Source: Bradyrhizobium guangdongense (GTDB lineage: Bacteria; Pseudomonadota; Alphaproteobacteria; Rhizobiales; Xanthobacteraceae). Taken from it: a DNA stretch of 64,000 bases. The DNA lies in contig NZ_CP030051.1 in assembly GCF_004114975.1 (NCBI RefSeq), positions 62,001-126,000 of the forward strand, given 5' to 3'. The position numbers and the translations under genes are program-made. The notes under the pieces were generated by a model. It was not told the DNA's origin, did no database searches, and saw only the letters and a list, made by a program, of their open reading frames with translations. Positions within the stretch are counted from its first letter, which is position 1. Each line of letters starts with the position of its first letter. Shown in pieces: positions 1-8,323 of this stretch.

Positions 1-603
1 CTGCCCAAGATCACCAAGAACCTCACGCGGATGCATCCGGAGCTCGACATCCGCGTGCGCGAGACGATGACGCCGCGCCTGATCCAGGAGCTCGTCGAGG
101 GCCGGCTCGACACCGCCATCGTCGCGCTGCCGGTCTCCGAACCCTCGCTCACCGAGGTCGCGCTGTTCGAGGAGAAATTCCTGCTGGTACGGCCGGGCAC
201 GGATGCGGGCACGCCCGTGCCGTCGCGCGAGATGATGCGCGAGATGCGGCTGCTGCTGCTCGAGGAAGGCCATTGTTTCCGCGACCAGGCGCTGTCGTTC
301 TGCAACATGCAATCGGCGCCCCCGCGCGAGATGCTGGATGCGAACTCGCTGTCGACGCTGGTGCAGATGGTGAGCGCCGGTATCGGCGTCACGCTGATTC
401 CGGAGATGGCGGTGTCGGTAGAGACGCGATCGGCCTCGGTCTCGCTGTCGCGCTTCCGCGATCCCGAGCCGTCACGCACCATCGGCATGGTCTGGCGCAA
501 GACCAGCCCGCTGGCGCGGCAACTGCTCCAGATCTCGGAGGTGGTGTGTCTGTCGGCCGGCAAGGTGCGCGCGCGGCAGTCCCTGCGCAGCCAGCGGGCG
601 TAG
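1..603 (+). CDS. oxyR: OxyR-type LysR regulator, C-terminal part (5' end outside window)
   Basis: The reading frame is open from base 1, so this is the effector-binding domain of a LysR regulator whose DNA-binding N terminus lies upstream of the window. About 200 codons are visible. The assignment to OxyR rests on the motif GHCFRDQALSFC (codons at about 268-303), which places two cysteines with eight residues between them as in the peroxide-sensing pair of OxyR (GHCLRDQ...C in E. coli). From family knowledge, peroxide oxidises the pair and switches on catalase and related genes. The target genes are not visible here. The C terminus is basic and short. A GNAT gene follows 6 bases after the stop. 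Another LysR paralogue is possible, but the cysteine motif argues for OxyR. Confidence 0.85.
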   Translation: MPKITKNLTRMHPELDIRVRETMTPRLIQELVEGRLDTAIVALPVSEPSLTEVALFEEKFLLVRPGTDAGTPVPSREMMREMRLLLLEEGHCFRDQALSFCNMQSAPPREMLDANSLSTLVQMVSAGIGVTLIPEMAVSVETRSASVSLSRFRDPEPSRTIGMVWRKTSPLARQLLQISEVVCLSAGKVRARQSLRSQRA

Positions 604-609
604 CGCTTG

Positions 610-1074
610 ATGTCGGATCCGGTCATCCGCCCCGCCCGCACCAACGAATATGATGAGATCGCCCGCGTCTGGATGGAGAGCTGGGTTTCGACCGGGCTCG
701 CCGAAGCGAGCAACTTCCTGCTGGCGAATCTGCGCGCGCGCCTCAGGCGCGAGATCGAGGACGGCTGGACCCTGTTCGTCGCCGACGACAACAGTACGAT
801 CGCCGCGATGCTGGCGCTGCACCTGCCCAAGCTCTATCTCGACCAGCTGTTCGTCGCGCCCGCCTATCAGGGCCAATCGCTGGGACGGAAGCTGCTTGCC
901 TTCACGCGCACGAAAATGCCCGACGAGATGTACCTGCGCTGCGTCCGCGAGAACGAAAAGGCCTGGCGCTGGTACGAGCGCGAGGGTTTTGTGTTCGAGA
1001 AGCAAGAGATCGAGCCGTCGAACGGCTTCATGATGAAGTACTATCGGTGGAAGAATAACGGAGATCCACGATGA
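610..1074 (+). CDS. GNAT family N-acetyltransferase
   Basis: A 154-residue protein with the layout of a single GNAT domain. The central part (LDQLFVAPAYQGQSLGRKLL) is the acetyl-CoA pyrophosphate-binding loop (motif A, R/QxxGxG/A-like), followed by a helix and the motif-B-like segment NEKAWRWYEREGF near residues 118-130, typical of small-molecule or peptide acetyltransferases. The substrate cannot be told from sequence. I chose the ATG at 610 over an in-frame TTG at 607. The stop overlaps the next gene's start (ATGA at 1071-1074), so it is translationally coupled to the glutathione S-transferase, and it begins 6 bases after oxyR. The three genes may form one unit linked to oxidative or xenobiotic stress; that is inference. 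Confidence 0.85.
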   Translation: MSDPVIRPARTNEYDEIARVWMESWVSTGLAEASNFLLANLRARLRREIEDGWTLFVADDNSTIAAMLALHLPKLYLDQLFVAPAYQGQSLGRKLLAFTRTKMPDEMYLRCVRENEKAWRWYEREGFVFEKQEIEPSNGFMMKYYRWKNNGDPR

Positions 1075-1667
1075 TCAAGCTCTATTGGTCGCCGCGCTCG
1101 CGATCATTTTCGACGCTCTGGCTGATGGAAGAGAGCGGCCTGCCTTATGAGCGCGTGCTGACCGACATTTCGACGGGTGCGCAGAAGGCACCGGCCTATC
1201 TGGCAATCAACCCGATGGGCAAGGTACCGGCGCTCAGCGATGGCGATGCCGCGCTCGGCGAGGCCGCTGCGATCTGCGCTTATATCGCCGACCGCTTTCC
1301 GGAGACCAGGCTCGCGCCCGCAATCACCGATCCGCGCCGCGCACGCTATCTGCAATGGCTGTTCTTTTCGCCAAGCTGCATTGAGCCCGCGATCATCCAG
1401 ATCTTCACCAAGATCGAGGTGCCGACCTCGACGGCGGCCTGGGGCAGCGCGACGCAGGTGTTCGACGTGCTGGAAGCAGCACTCGCCAAGGGACCGTGGA
1501 TTCTCGGCGAGGAGTTTTCCGCCGCCGACATCACCATCGGCTCGGGCCTGAATTTCGCGGTGCGCCTGTTCAAGATGGTGCCGTCGCGCCCGGCCTTCGA
1601 GGCCTATCTCGCCCGCTGCATGGCGCGGCCAGCGTTCCAGCGCGCGGAGAAGATTGCGGCAGGTTGA
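1071..1667 (+). CDS. Glutathione S-transferase
   Basis: A 198-residue protein with an N-terminal thioredoxin-like GST domain (residues 1-78: MIKLYWSPRSRSFSTLWLMEE start, then NPMGKVPAL with the cis-proline, and the glutathione-binding loop around DGDAALGEAAAIC) and a helical C-terminal domain (residues about 85-198, containing the N-capping-type motif FSAADITIGSGL). The length fits a cytosolic bacterial GST. It would conjugate glutathione to electrophiles or reduce peroxides; the substrate is unknown. The Ser residues after SPRSRS could supply the activating hydroxyl. Its start overlaps the stop of the upstream acetyltransferase. The convergent autotransporter gene ends 10 bases beyond its stop. 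Confidence 0.9.
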   Translation: MIKLYWSPRSRSFSTLWLMEESGLPYERVLTDISTGAQKAPAYLAINPMGKVPALSDGDAALGEAAAICAYIADRFPETRLAPAITDPRRARYLQWLFFSPSCIEPAIIQIFTKIEVPTSTAAWGSATQVFDVLEAALAKGPWILGEEFSAADITIGSGLNFAVRLFKMVPSRPAFEAYLARCMARPAFQRAEKIAAG

Positions 1668-1677
1668 GACAGGCCGG

Positions 1678-3666
1678 CTACAGCTTGATCCTGAGGACGG
1701 CGAGCCCGGACTGCTGCAGCAGTCCGGAGGATGTCGCCGCAAGGCCGTAACGGATTCCGAGATCGAAGGTCTTGCCGTCGGCGGCGACGAGACTCATCGC
1801 TGTCGAGTAGATCCACGGCGACAAAGCAAGGCCGTTGGTCACGAAGGTGTCGCCGCCTCCGGCAAATGCCGATTTGACCTGAAGTGCCTGGTTCAGCGTG
1901 TTGTAGCCGATGCCGGCCTCACCGGTGAGGTAGACCTGCTTTGCGATCTGGTAAGCGCCCTTCACTCCCGCCGTCAGCGTGAGCTCACGATAGGTTTGCG
2001 CATCCACATTGAGGCTGAAACCGCCCGCGCCGCTTTCCTGATAAGCGGGAGAACGCACCTGTCCATAGTCAAGTCGCAGCGACGGCGCGATCGCAAATCC
2101 CGGCTCGAGCGGAATCAGTTTGCGGACGCCGGCACCTGCATGTCCGCTGTAGGAGCGATAGCCGGCACCGGCGGTGCTGTTGATGAAGGCGAGCGAGCGG
2201 CTCTCGACATTATCGTTCAGCGCACCATCGAGCTGACCGTCGATCTGGAAGCCATTACCGAGCGCGTGGGCGCCATAAATTCCGGCCTGATATGAATCGA
2301 TCCCGAGCCGGTTCGGGACCGCATCTTCGCTTCCGGTGATGGTGTGATGGGAATAGGCGAATACGCCGCCGATCATCGTGCGGGCGGAGATGGCCGTATC
2401 CCCGCCGACGGCGATCCCGCCACCGGACGCGTTGTATCCGGCAACGCCGTCCTGGCCGCCCTGCCGCACGCTGCCGCCGAGCGGCTTCATCCACACATTG
2501 CGCTCTGCCGCCACGGCGCCGTTCACTCCAAGCACGTCGTCAAGTCGCCCCGTCATGGCCTGCTGAAACACGCGCTGCGTGGTGTATGTCGCCTGCGACG
2601 CAGCGCCGGTGAGAACGGGCAAGGTCTGGTTGACGGCGTTGACAAGATTCGGACCGCTCAGATTGTCGAGGACAACGAAACCGGGTGCCATGGAGCCGGT
2701 CCAACCGAGCGAGGTCGCCGAGAGACGATAGAGCATCTCGGCCGCACCGAGCCCGGCGCGGCTATTCTGCCCTTGCAGCGTTTCGGCATAGGGCCGAACA
2801 AGTGAAAGATAGGCCACTCCACCGGTCGGGTTACCCGAGAGATCGTAAGTGCTGACCAGCATCTGCGCACCCGACGCATCGCCGCTCGCCGCGCCATAGA
2901 GGCTGCTAAGCGTCCCCTTGGAGAGCGTGTTGAAGAGAACATTGCCCTCCGGCGTGACCGAGCCCAGGATCGTGAAATTGGCAGCACTGCTTCCCGTGGG
3001 CGCGATGCCGGCGCCCCAAAAATATCCGTTCTGATAGTTCGTGATGACGAAGCGGCCGGGAGACGACGAGCCGAACAGTGCCGGGCTGGAGATCCGCCAC
3101 GGGGTGCCTGATGTCCACGCCCATTGCGGAACGGAGTTCGCGGGGATGGCTTGCGAGGCCGGCGGCATGAAGATCGCGGGATCGTAAGGCAGCATGTAGG
3201 CCCAATGGGTCACGAGCAGGCTGTCACCCGTGATCATCTGCATCTCCATCCCGGTCATGCCGTTGACGGTGCGCATGTGGCCAAGGCCGACAGTCACGGC
3301 ACCACCGGACGTCGGCGTGAACAGCATCGTAATCTGGCCTGCGGTGGTGACGAAGCCCTGGATGGTCGAGGTGTCGGTCAGCAGCGCAGGGCCAAGCTTG
3401 AGCTGCGCGACACTGGTTCCGGTGAACGAGCCATTCGTCGCGGTCGCGAGCGACCACAATGTCTGGTCGCCGATCGGAATCGGATTGAAGAAGCCGGTCT
3501 TTGGTGCAGCATAGGCCAGCAGCTGCGCTGTCGGCACGTACCAGTTGGTGTTGGAAAGGGTCGCATCCCAGATCGCCGACTGCGCCCGGACCCGTGAGCC
3601 GCCGCAGAGCAGCATGGCGCCGGCGACGAACGCGAGCGCACTGACCCGGCTTACCGCATGCACCAT
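1678..3666 (-). CDS. Autotransporter-domain outer-membrane protein
   Basis: A 662-residue protein from the ATG at 3666, chosen because it opens with a good Sec signal peptide (MVHAVSRVSALAFVAGAM, then a cleavage-type VRAQ around residue 29). A longer frame to 3759 only adds a non-signal stretch. The first ~380 residues form a Gly/Ser/Thr-rich passenger with beta character and no recognisable enzyme motif. From about residue 390 (RNVWMKPLGGSVRQGG) to the end it shows an alternating, Gly/aromatic-rich pattern typical of an autotransporter beta-barrel that inserts in the outer membrane. The final residues are LRIKL rather than the usual terminal Phe/Trp, which is unusual for BAM recognition. The passenger's role is unknown. 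It is convergent with the GST gene and shares a direction with fabI, without obvious coupling. Confidence 0.75.
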   Translation of the reverse strand: MVHAVSRVSALAFVAGAMLLCGGSRVRAQSAIWDATLSNTNWYVPTAQLLAYAAPKTGFFNPIPIGDQTLWSLATATNGSFTGTSVAQLKLGPALLTDTSTIQGFVTTAGQITMLFTPTSGGAVTVGLGHMRTVNGMTGMEMQMITGDSLLVTHWAYMLPYDPAIFMPPASQAIPANSVPQWAWTSGTPWRISSPALFGSSSPGRFVITNYQNGYFWGAGIAPTGSSAANFTILGSVTPEGNVLFNTLSKGTLSSLYGAASGDASGAQMLVSTYDLSGNPTGGVAYLSLVRPYAETLQGQNSRAGLGAAEMLYRLSATSLGWTGSMAPGFVVLDNLSGPNLVNAVNQTLPVLTGAASQATYTTQRVFQQAMTGRLDDVLGVNGAVAAERNVWMKPLGGSVRQGGQDGVAGYNASGGGIAVGGDTAISARTMIGGVFAYSHHTITGSEDAVPNRLGIDSYQAGIYGAHALGNGFQIDGQLDGALNDNVESRSLAFINSTAGAGYRSYSGHAGAGVRKLIPLEPGFAIAPSLRLDYGQVRSPAYQESGAGGFSLNVDAQTYRELTLTAGVKGAYQIAKQVYLTGEAGIGYNTLNQALQVKSAFAGGGDTFVTNGLALSPWIYSTAMSLVAADGKTFDLGIRYGLAATSSGLLQQSGLAVLRIKL

Positions 3667-3801
3667 CCGCAAGATCGTTCCCCCGAACCCCGGCCCACGT
3701 GACCCACGCAGCACCGCCGGACGGAGATGAACACGACTCTTTGGGAATGTCTGCCCCACGATCGTGGGGTGCGAGCAAAGATCGCAGTCCCGTCTACAAG
3801 A

Positions 3802-4602
3802 CTACTCCGACGCCTTCAGATCGTCCGGCCTCGGCATCAGGACGATGTTGTAGCCGGAATCGACGTAGTGGATTTCGCCGGTCACGCCGCCGGAGAGATC
3901 CGACAGCAGGTACAGCGCCGAGCCGCCGAGTTCGTCGAGCGTGACGCCGCGGCGAAGCGGCGAATGCTTCTGCATGAAGGCGAACATCGCGCGCGCTTCG
4001 CCGATGCCGGAGCCTGCGAGGGTGCGGATCGGGCCGGCGGAGATCGCGTTGACGCGGATGCCGCGCGGTCCGAAATCGGACGCGAGATAGCGCACCGAGG
4101 CTTCCAGTGCCGCCTTGGCGACGCCCATCACGTTGTAGTTCGGCATGGATCGCTCCGAGGCGCCGAAGGTCAGCGTGACCATGCTGCCGCCCTCCGTCAT
4201 CAGCTCAGCGGCGCGCTTGGCGACCTCCGTGAACGAGAAGCAGGAGATCACCATGGTGCGCGAGAAGTTCTCGCGGCTGGTGTCCGCGTAGCGGCCCTTC
4301 AGCTCGTTCTTGTCGGCAAAGCCGATCGCGTGAATGACGAAGTCGAGCTTGCCCCATTCTTCGCGGAGCACATCGAAGGTCGCGTCGACGCTTGCGATGT
4401 CCTCGACGTCGCAAGGCAGCACCAGTTCGACGCCGAGAGACTCCGCGAGCGGCTTGACCCGCTTGCCGAGAGCCTCGCCCTGGAAGGTGAAGGCAAGCTC
4501 GGCGCCGTGGGCATGCAGCGTCTTGGCCATGCCCCAGGCGATGGAATGATCATTGGCGATGCCCATGATCAGACCGCGCTTACCCTTCATCAAACCTTCC
4601 AT
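3802..4602 (-). CDS. fabI: Enoyl-[acyl-carrier-protein] reductase (NADH), FabI
   Basis: A 266-residue SDR-fold enzyme that reduces trans-2-enoyl-ACP in the last step of each fatty-acid elongation cycle. The N terminus has the FabI-type dinucleotide-binding variant (KRGLIMGIANDHSIAWG, residues 8-24). The catalytic Tyr-x6-Lys pair is Y156/K163 in NYNVMGVAK, the same numbering as E. coli FabI. The E. coli Tyr146 position is a Phe here (TLTFGASERSMP), as in some rhizobial FabI proteins. The region from residue 190 (AGPIRTLAGSGI) is the flexible substrate loop that triclosan contacts in the family. fabB and fabA lie upstream on the same strand, so three steps of (unsaturated) fatty-acid synthesis are grouped. 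A 139-bp gap containing a palindromic repeat separates it from fabB. Confidence 0.95.
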   Translation of the reverse strand: MEGLMKGKRGLIMGIANDHSIAWGMAKTLHAHGAELAFTFQGEALGKRVKPLAESLGVELVLPCDVEDIASVDATFDVLREEWGKLDFVIHAIGFADKNELKGRYADTSRENFSRTMVISCFSFTEVAKRAAELMTEGGSMVTLTFGASERSMPNYNVMGVAKAALEASVRYLASDFGPRGIRVNAISAGPIRTLAGSGIGEARAMFAFMQKHSPLRRGVTLDELGGSALYLLSDLSGGVTGEIHYVDSGYNIVLMPRPDDLKASE

Positions 4603-4622
4603 CGCCTAACGGCTCCTATCGT

Positions 4623-4738
4623 TCCGCGTCATCACCCGCGCAGGCGGGTGATCCAGTATTTCAGAGACAGCAGTGATTGAGTCGAGAGGCCGCGGCGTAC
4701 TGGATGCCCCGCCTTCGCGGGGCATGACAGCGAGCAGG
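4623..4738. repeat. Interspersed palindromic repeat (RPE/MITE-like)
   Basis: The fabB-fabI gap is filled by a sequence with two terminal hairpins that are roughly inverted copies: CATCACCCGC..GCGGGTGATCCAGTA at the fabI side and TACTGGATGCCCCGCCTTCG..CGGGGCATGACA at the fabB side. A related single arm (GTCATCCCCGCGAAGGCGGGGATCCAC) is at 41421-41449. Short intergenic repeats of this architecture are abundant in Bradyrhizobium genomes. It has no coding potential; it may attenuate transcription between fabB and fabI. Confidence 0.65.
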
Positions 4739-4741
4739 CCG

Positions 4742-5965
4742 TCACACGTCCATCCGGCTGAACACCAATGTGGCGTTGGTGCCGCCGAAGCCGAACGAGT
4801 TCGACAGCACGGTGCCGATCTTGACGTTGTCGATGCGCTTGCGGACGATCGGCATGTCGGCGAAGACAGGATCGAGCTCCTGGATGTGCGCGCTCTCGCA
4901 GATGAAGCCGTTGTTCATCATCAGCAGCGAGTAGATCGCCTCCTGCACGCCGGTGGCGCCGAGCGAGTGGCCGGTCAGCGCCTTGGTCGCCGAGATCGGC
5001 GGGCACTTCTCGCCTGTTCCGAACACCTTGCGTAACGCCTCGATCTCCGGCGGATCGCCGGCCGGCGTCGAGGTGGCGTGCGGATTGATGTAGTCGACCT
5101 TGGTTTTCACCGTTGACATCGCCATGCGCATGCAGCGCTCGGCGCCTTCACCTGACGGTGCGACCATGTCGTAGCCGTCCGAGGTCGCGCCGTAGCCGAC
5201 GATCTCGCCGTAGATGCGCGCGCCGCGCGCCTTGGCGTGCTCAAGCTCTTCGAGGACCAGCACACCGGCGCCGCCGGCGATGACGAAGCCGTCGCGGTTG
5301 ACGTCATAGGGGCGCGAGGCCGTGGCGGGCGTGTCGTTGTACTTCGAGGACATCGCGCCCATGGCGTCGAACAGCACCGACAGCGACCAGTCGAGCTCCT
5401 CGCAGCCGCCGGCGAAGATCACGTCCTGCTTGCCGATCTGGATCGTCTCATAGGCATTGCCGACGCAGTGGTTCGACGTCGCGCAGGCCGAGGAGATGGA
5501 ATAGTTCACGCCCTTGATCTTGAACCAGGTCGCGAGCGTGGCCGACGCTGTGGACGACATCGCTTTCGGCACCGCAAACGGACCGACGCGTTTCGGCCCC
5601 TTGGTGCGGGTGATGTCGGCGGCTTCGACGATGGTGCGGGCGGACGGACCGCCGGAGCCCATGATGATGCCGGTGCGGATGTTGGAAACTTCCTCGGGCG
5701 AGAGACCGGAGTCCTGGATCGCCTGCTCCATCGCAACGTGATTCCACGCCGCGCCCTGACCGAGGAAGCGCATCGCGCGCCGGTCGACCACGGTCGAGGG
5801 ATCGAGCGTGGGCGCACCTTGCACCTGCGAACGGAAGCCGAGCTCGGCATATTTCTCCGCCCGCGAAATGCCCGACTTCGCCTCGTGAAGGCTTGCAAGC
5901 ACTTCCTGGGTGTTGTTTCCGATCGACGAGACGATACCCATCCCGGTGACCACAACCCGCCTCAT
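4742..5965 (-). CDS. fabB: 3-oxoacyl-[ACP] synthase I, FabB
   Basis: A 407-residue condensing enzyme. The thiolase-fold catalytic triad is visible: nucleophile C161 in [12 protein letters not shown], first His in [11 protein letters not shown], second His in [11 protein letters not shown]. Opening [18 protein letters not shown] is the usual KAS N terminus, and the C terminus has the expected [14 protein letters not shown] signature. FabB elongates acyl-ACP with malonyl-ACP and is needed for the unsaturated branch that starts at FabA. fabA lies 49 bases upstream on the same strand, the classic fabA-fabB pair, which distinguishes it from FabF. Cytoplasmic. Confidence 0.95.
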   Translation of the reverse strand: MRRVVVTGMGIVSSIGNNTQEVLASLHEAKSGISRAEKYAELGFRSQVQGAPTLDPSTVVDRRAMRFLGQGAAWNHVAMEQAIQDSGLSPEEVSNIRTGIIMGSGGPSARTIVEAADITRTKGPKRVGPFAVPKAMSSTASATLATWFKIKGVNYSISSACATSNHCVGNAYETIQIGKQDVIFAGGCEELDWSLSVLFDAMGAMSSKYNDTPATASRPYDVNRDGFVIAGGAGVLVLEELEHAKARGARIYGEIVGYGATSDGYDMVAPSGEGAERCMRMAMSTVKTKVDYINPHATSTPAGDPPEIEALRKVFGTGEKCPPISATKALTGHSLGATGVQEAIYSLLMMNNGFICESAHIQELDPVFADMPIVRKRIDNVKIGTVLSNSFGFGGTNATLVFSRMDV

Positions 5966-6014
5966 GACAGCCTCGCCTAAATCGTTGTCTTCTTGGTAAT
6001 GCTTGATAATACGC

Positions 6015-6536
6015 CTAGCCCAGGCTCGTGCCCTGCTTGAACAGTCCGACCTTCAGATCCTTGGCGCGATAAATAATCTGGTCATCGACCGAAAGCCATC
6101 CGTCGGCGATGCCGAGCACGAGCTTTGAACGCATCACGCGCTTGATATCGACGTTGTACACAACCTTGCGGGCCTCGGGCAGCACCTGGCCGCTGAACTT
6201 TAATTCGTTGAGGCCAAGTGCACGGCCACGACCTTCGCCTCCGGTCCAGCCGAGATAGAAGCCGACCATTTGCCAGAGCGCATCGAGGCCGAGGCAGCCG
6301 GGCATGACGGGATCGTTCTTGAAGTGGCAGCCGAAGAACCAGAGGTCCGGCTTCACGTCGAGTTCGGCGCGCACCAGTCCCTTGCCGAACTCGCCGCCAT
6401 CGTCGTTGATTTCCGTGATGCGGTCGAACATCAGCATCGGCGGCAGCGGCAGCTGTGCATTGCCCGGGCCGAACATCTCGCCGCGGGCGCATGCCAGCAG
6501 ATCTTCGTATTCGTAACCGTTGCGCCTGTTCAGCAT
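6015..6536 (-). CDS. fabA: 3-hydroxydecanoyl-[ACP] dehydratase/isomerase, FabA
   Basis: A 173-residue single hot-dog domain protein, the normal FabA length. The active-site His is H71 in [14 protein letters not shown] and the catalytic Asp is D85 in [17 protein letters not shown]. FabA dehydrates 3-hydroxydecanoyl-ACP and isomerises the trans-2 product to cis-3, which FabB then extends to unsaturated fatty acids. It is the first gene of the fabA-fabB-fabI run and is divergent from irr across a 359-bp gap that contains candidate iron-control sites. Whether fabA responds to them is unknown. Confidence 0.95.
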   Translation of the reverse strand: MLNRRNGYEYEDLLACARGEMFGPGNAQLPLPPMLMFDRITEINDDGGEFGKGLVRAELDVKPDLWFFGCHFKNDPVMPGCLGLDALWQMVGFYLGWTGGEGRGRALGLNELKFSGQVLPEARKVVYNVDIKRVMRSKLVLGIADGWLSVDDQIIYRAKDLKVGLFKQGTSLG

Positions 6537-6802
6537 GCAGAAGCCTCTATTCTAACCCCGATTGATCGGCGTTTCTGGCAAAAATGGGCCCCGTTTCGTC
6601 CGGAAAGCAACGCGTCGTCAGCAGGCGCGAATGCCGAGCCCGGATGGACCTGCACACATGGACTTGCGAACCCGGCCTCAATTGCCCGGCCGCGCCACAC
6701 CAGGCTAAGCGGAACCGGGCGCTCTCTAACACAGGGCATTTCGGTGGCAAAGCGATCTCATGAAGGTAAAATGACGAGGCTCGGGCGCGGTTCCCTCGCT
6801 AA

Positions 6803-6817
6803 TTAGAACCACTCTAG
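6803..6817 (+). promoter_or_regulatory. Candidate iron control element (Irr box) upstream of irr
   Basis: TTAGAA-cca-CTCTAG is an imperfect inverted repeat resembling the ICE bound by Irr in Bradyrhizobium and related Rhizobiales (TTAGAA, 3-nt spacer, TTCTAA from memory); the right half has two mismatches. It lies 79 bp before irr. The remaining part of the fabA-irr gap (6537-6802) shows no gene or clear site. Confidence 0.45.
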
Positions 6818-6818
6818 T

Positions 6819-6841
6819 TGCGAGAAACTTGCATCTGCATC
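6819..6841 (+). promoter_or_regulatory. Candidate Fur-binding direct-repeat hexamers at the irr promoter
   Basis: Three imperfect direct hexamers are visible: TGCGAG (6819-6824), TGCATC (6830-6835) and TGCATC (6836-6841). A Fur site in the irr promoter of B. japonicum has been reported to consist of three imperfect direct-repeat hexamers, and the position here, 55 bp before the ATG, is compatible. An additional inverted pair CTATCT...AGATAG spans 6841-6869. Confidence 0.5.
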
Positions 6842-6895
6842 TATCTGTCCATATATTGCAGGTAGATAGAGTCCACGCGTGCCCGAATTTTGGAA

Positions 6896-7384
6896 ATGAG
6901 CGAGAACAACGCGCCCCTTCGCCACGACGACGTCCATGCCGCCCTACTGGCCGGCCGCCAGCCGGCTCTGACCGGCTGCCCTTGGCACGACGTCAACGAA
7001 ATGCTGCAGTCCGCGGGCCTGCGTCCGACGCGCCAGCGCATGGCGCTGGGCTGGCTGTTGTTCGGTAAGGGTGCACGCCACCTCACGGCTGAAATGCTCT
7101 ACGAGGAAGCGACCCTGGCCAAGGTCCCGGTGTCGCTCGCAACCGTCTACAACACGCTGAATCAGCTGACCGACGCCGGTCTGCTGCGCCAGGTCAGCGT
7201 CGACGGCACCAAGACCTATTTCGATACCAACGTCACCACCCATCACCATTATTATCTCGAGAACAGCCACGAGCTGGTCGACATCGAGGATCCGCATCTG
7301 GCGCTGTCCAAGATGCCGGAGGTGCCGGAGGGTTACGAAATCTCACGCATCGACATGGTCGTGCGGCTGCGCAAGAAGCGCTGA
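6896..7384 (+). CDS. irr: Irr, heme-responsive iron regulator (Fur superfamily)
   Basis: A 162-residue Fur-family regulator. Residues 27-33 are GCPWHDV, with C28-P29 forming the heme regulatory motif characteristic of Bradyrhizobium Irr; residues 116-118 are a His triplet (TTHHHYYLENSHE) corresponding to its second heme site. The winged-helix DNA-binding region is residues 38-100 (LRPTRQRMALGWLLF, then SLATVYNTLNQLTDAG). From the literature on this family, Irr builds up under iron limitation, controls heme synthesis and iron genes through ICE motifs, and is degraded when it binds heme. I chose the ATG at 6896; an in-frame TTG at 6890 adds two residues. It is divergent from fabA. No C-terminal CxxC structural zinc motif is visible, as expected for Irr. 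Confidence 0.95.
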   Translation: MSENNAPLRHDDVHAALLAGRQPALTGCPWHDVNEMLQSAGLRPTRQRMALGWLLFGKGARHLTAEMLYEEATLAKVPVSLATVYNTLNQLTDAGLLRQVSVDGTKTYFDTNVTTHHHYYLENSHELVDIEDPHLALSKMPEVPEGYEISRIDMVVRLRKKR

Positions 7385-7472
7385 GATCGTTCAATCGCTA
7401 GTTTGATCGTCAGGACCGGGCAGAAGCGCGAAGCGCGTCTTCGCGCGAGACGTCCCGGCCATTGTCAAGCCG

Positions 7473-8003
7473 TCAATTCACCTGCTCGTCGGCGTAAACG
7501 CCCCAGAGGCGCTCCTGCTGGATCCAGCCGTCAAACCCGTTGCCGGTGACGTGGCACCAGTTGGTCGTGCACTTTTTCACCTGCGTGACGACGCCAGCCT
7601 GGAGCTTTGCGGCAACCGCGCTGTCCGGATCGGCGCGATCATAGATCGGCGCGAGCTCGTCCTTGTGCTTCATGGTGACCACCGCAGTGCGGCGGCCCGA
7701 CAGCAGCGAATGATAGACCCAGCCCTCGGCACCTTCGGAATCGCGGACCCGCCGCCAATTCTCGAACTCGGCCGTGATTTCGACCGGCAGGCCGGCGCGG
7801 GTGTAGACCCAGGCCACGTCATTGTCCTTGGTCGGGCCGGCGCGGACGTTCACGTGATCCGATTTCAGGCTGACATAGCGCGGCACCGGCAGACCGCTGG
7901 CGGTCTGCGGGGTGGCGTCCTTGGCCGAATGCGAGGGGCCGACCGAAGCGCTCCACCAGGTGCAAACGAGCGCCATCACCGAACAAAAACGCCCCAACGC
8001 CAT
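7473..8003 (-). CDS. Exported protein with two bacterial SH3 domains
   Basis: A 176-residue protein beginning at the ATG at 8003, chosen because it starts a signal-like hydrophobic stretch (MALGRFCSVMALVCTWW). Two SH3_3-like repeats follow: residues about 45-105 (VSLKSDHVNVRAGPTKDN, then WRRVRDSEGAEGWVYHSLL) and about 113-172 (ELAPIYDRADPDS, CHVTGNGFDGWIQQERLWG). The pattern 'VNVRAGP...W...GWV' is typical of bacterial SH3 domains that bind peptidoglycan or peptides in the periplasm. Its length matches short SH3-domain proteins common in Rhizobiales. Function unknown. It is divergent from the 2-hydroxyacid dehydrogenase gene across a 320-bp gap. Confidence 0.8.
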   Translation of the reverse strand: MALGRFCSVMALVCTWWSASVGPSHSAKDATPQTASGLPVPRYVSLKSDHVNVRAGPTKDNDVAWVYTRAGLPVEITAEFENWRRVRDSEGAEGWVYHSLLSGRRTAVVTMKHKDELAPIYDRADPDSAVAAKLQAGVVTQVKKCTTNWCHVTGNGFDGWIQQERLWGVYADEQVN

Positions 8004-8323
8004 TAACCCGTCTCCTGTCGAAGACCCGGCTGAACCGGATCCTCTCCCCAAATTCCAAACCCTGCCGCATCCCCTCTCCCGCCCCACGCGGGTGTTCCCG
8101 GAGCCTTAGTCCTGGTTCTTGTCTTGGCCCGGCCTTCTGCTAGAGAGGACGGACGCTTGAACAACCAGTTTGCCCCGATTTTCCGGCCGGAAATCGGGGG
8201 AAAGCTTGAAGGAAACGCCGGGGACGACACGGCAAGGCCAGTGTCGAACAACCGGGTTAATGAGGCCTCAACGGCCGGCCTTTGGCGACAAAGGCGGCCT
8301 GCAACGCCTCATGAGGGCAGGAC
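8004..8323. other. 320-bp divergent intergenic region with one near-perfect hairpin
   Basis: No convincing gene is seen between the SH3 protein and the dehydrogenase. The only clear structure is the near palindrome CCCCGATTTTCCGG/CCGGAAATCGGGG at 8173-8199 (one base unpaired). It may be an operator or a hairpin in the dehydrogenase leader. Promoters for both flanking genes should lie here, but no confident -35/-10 pair was found. Confidence 0.4.
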
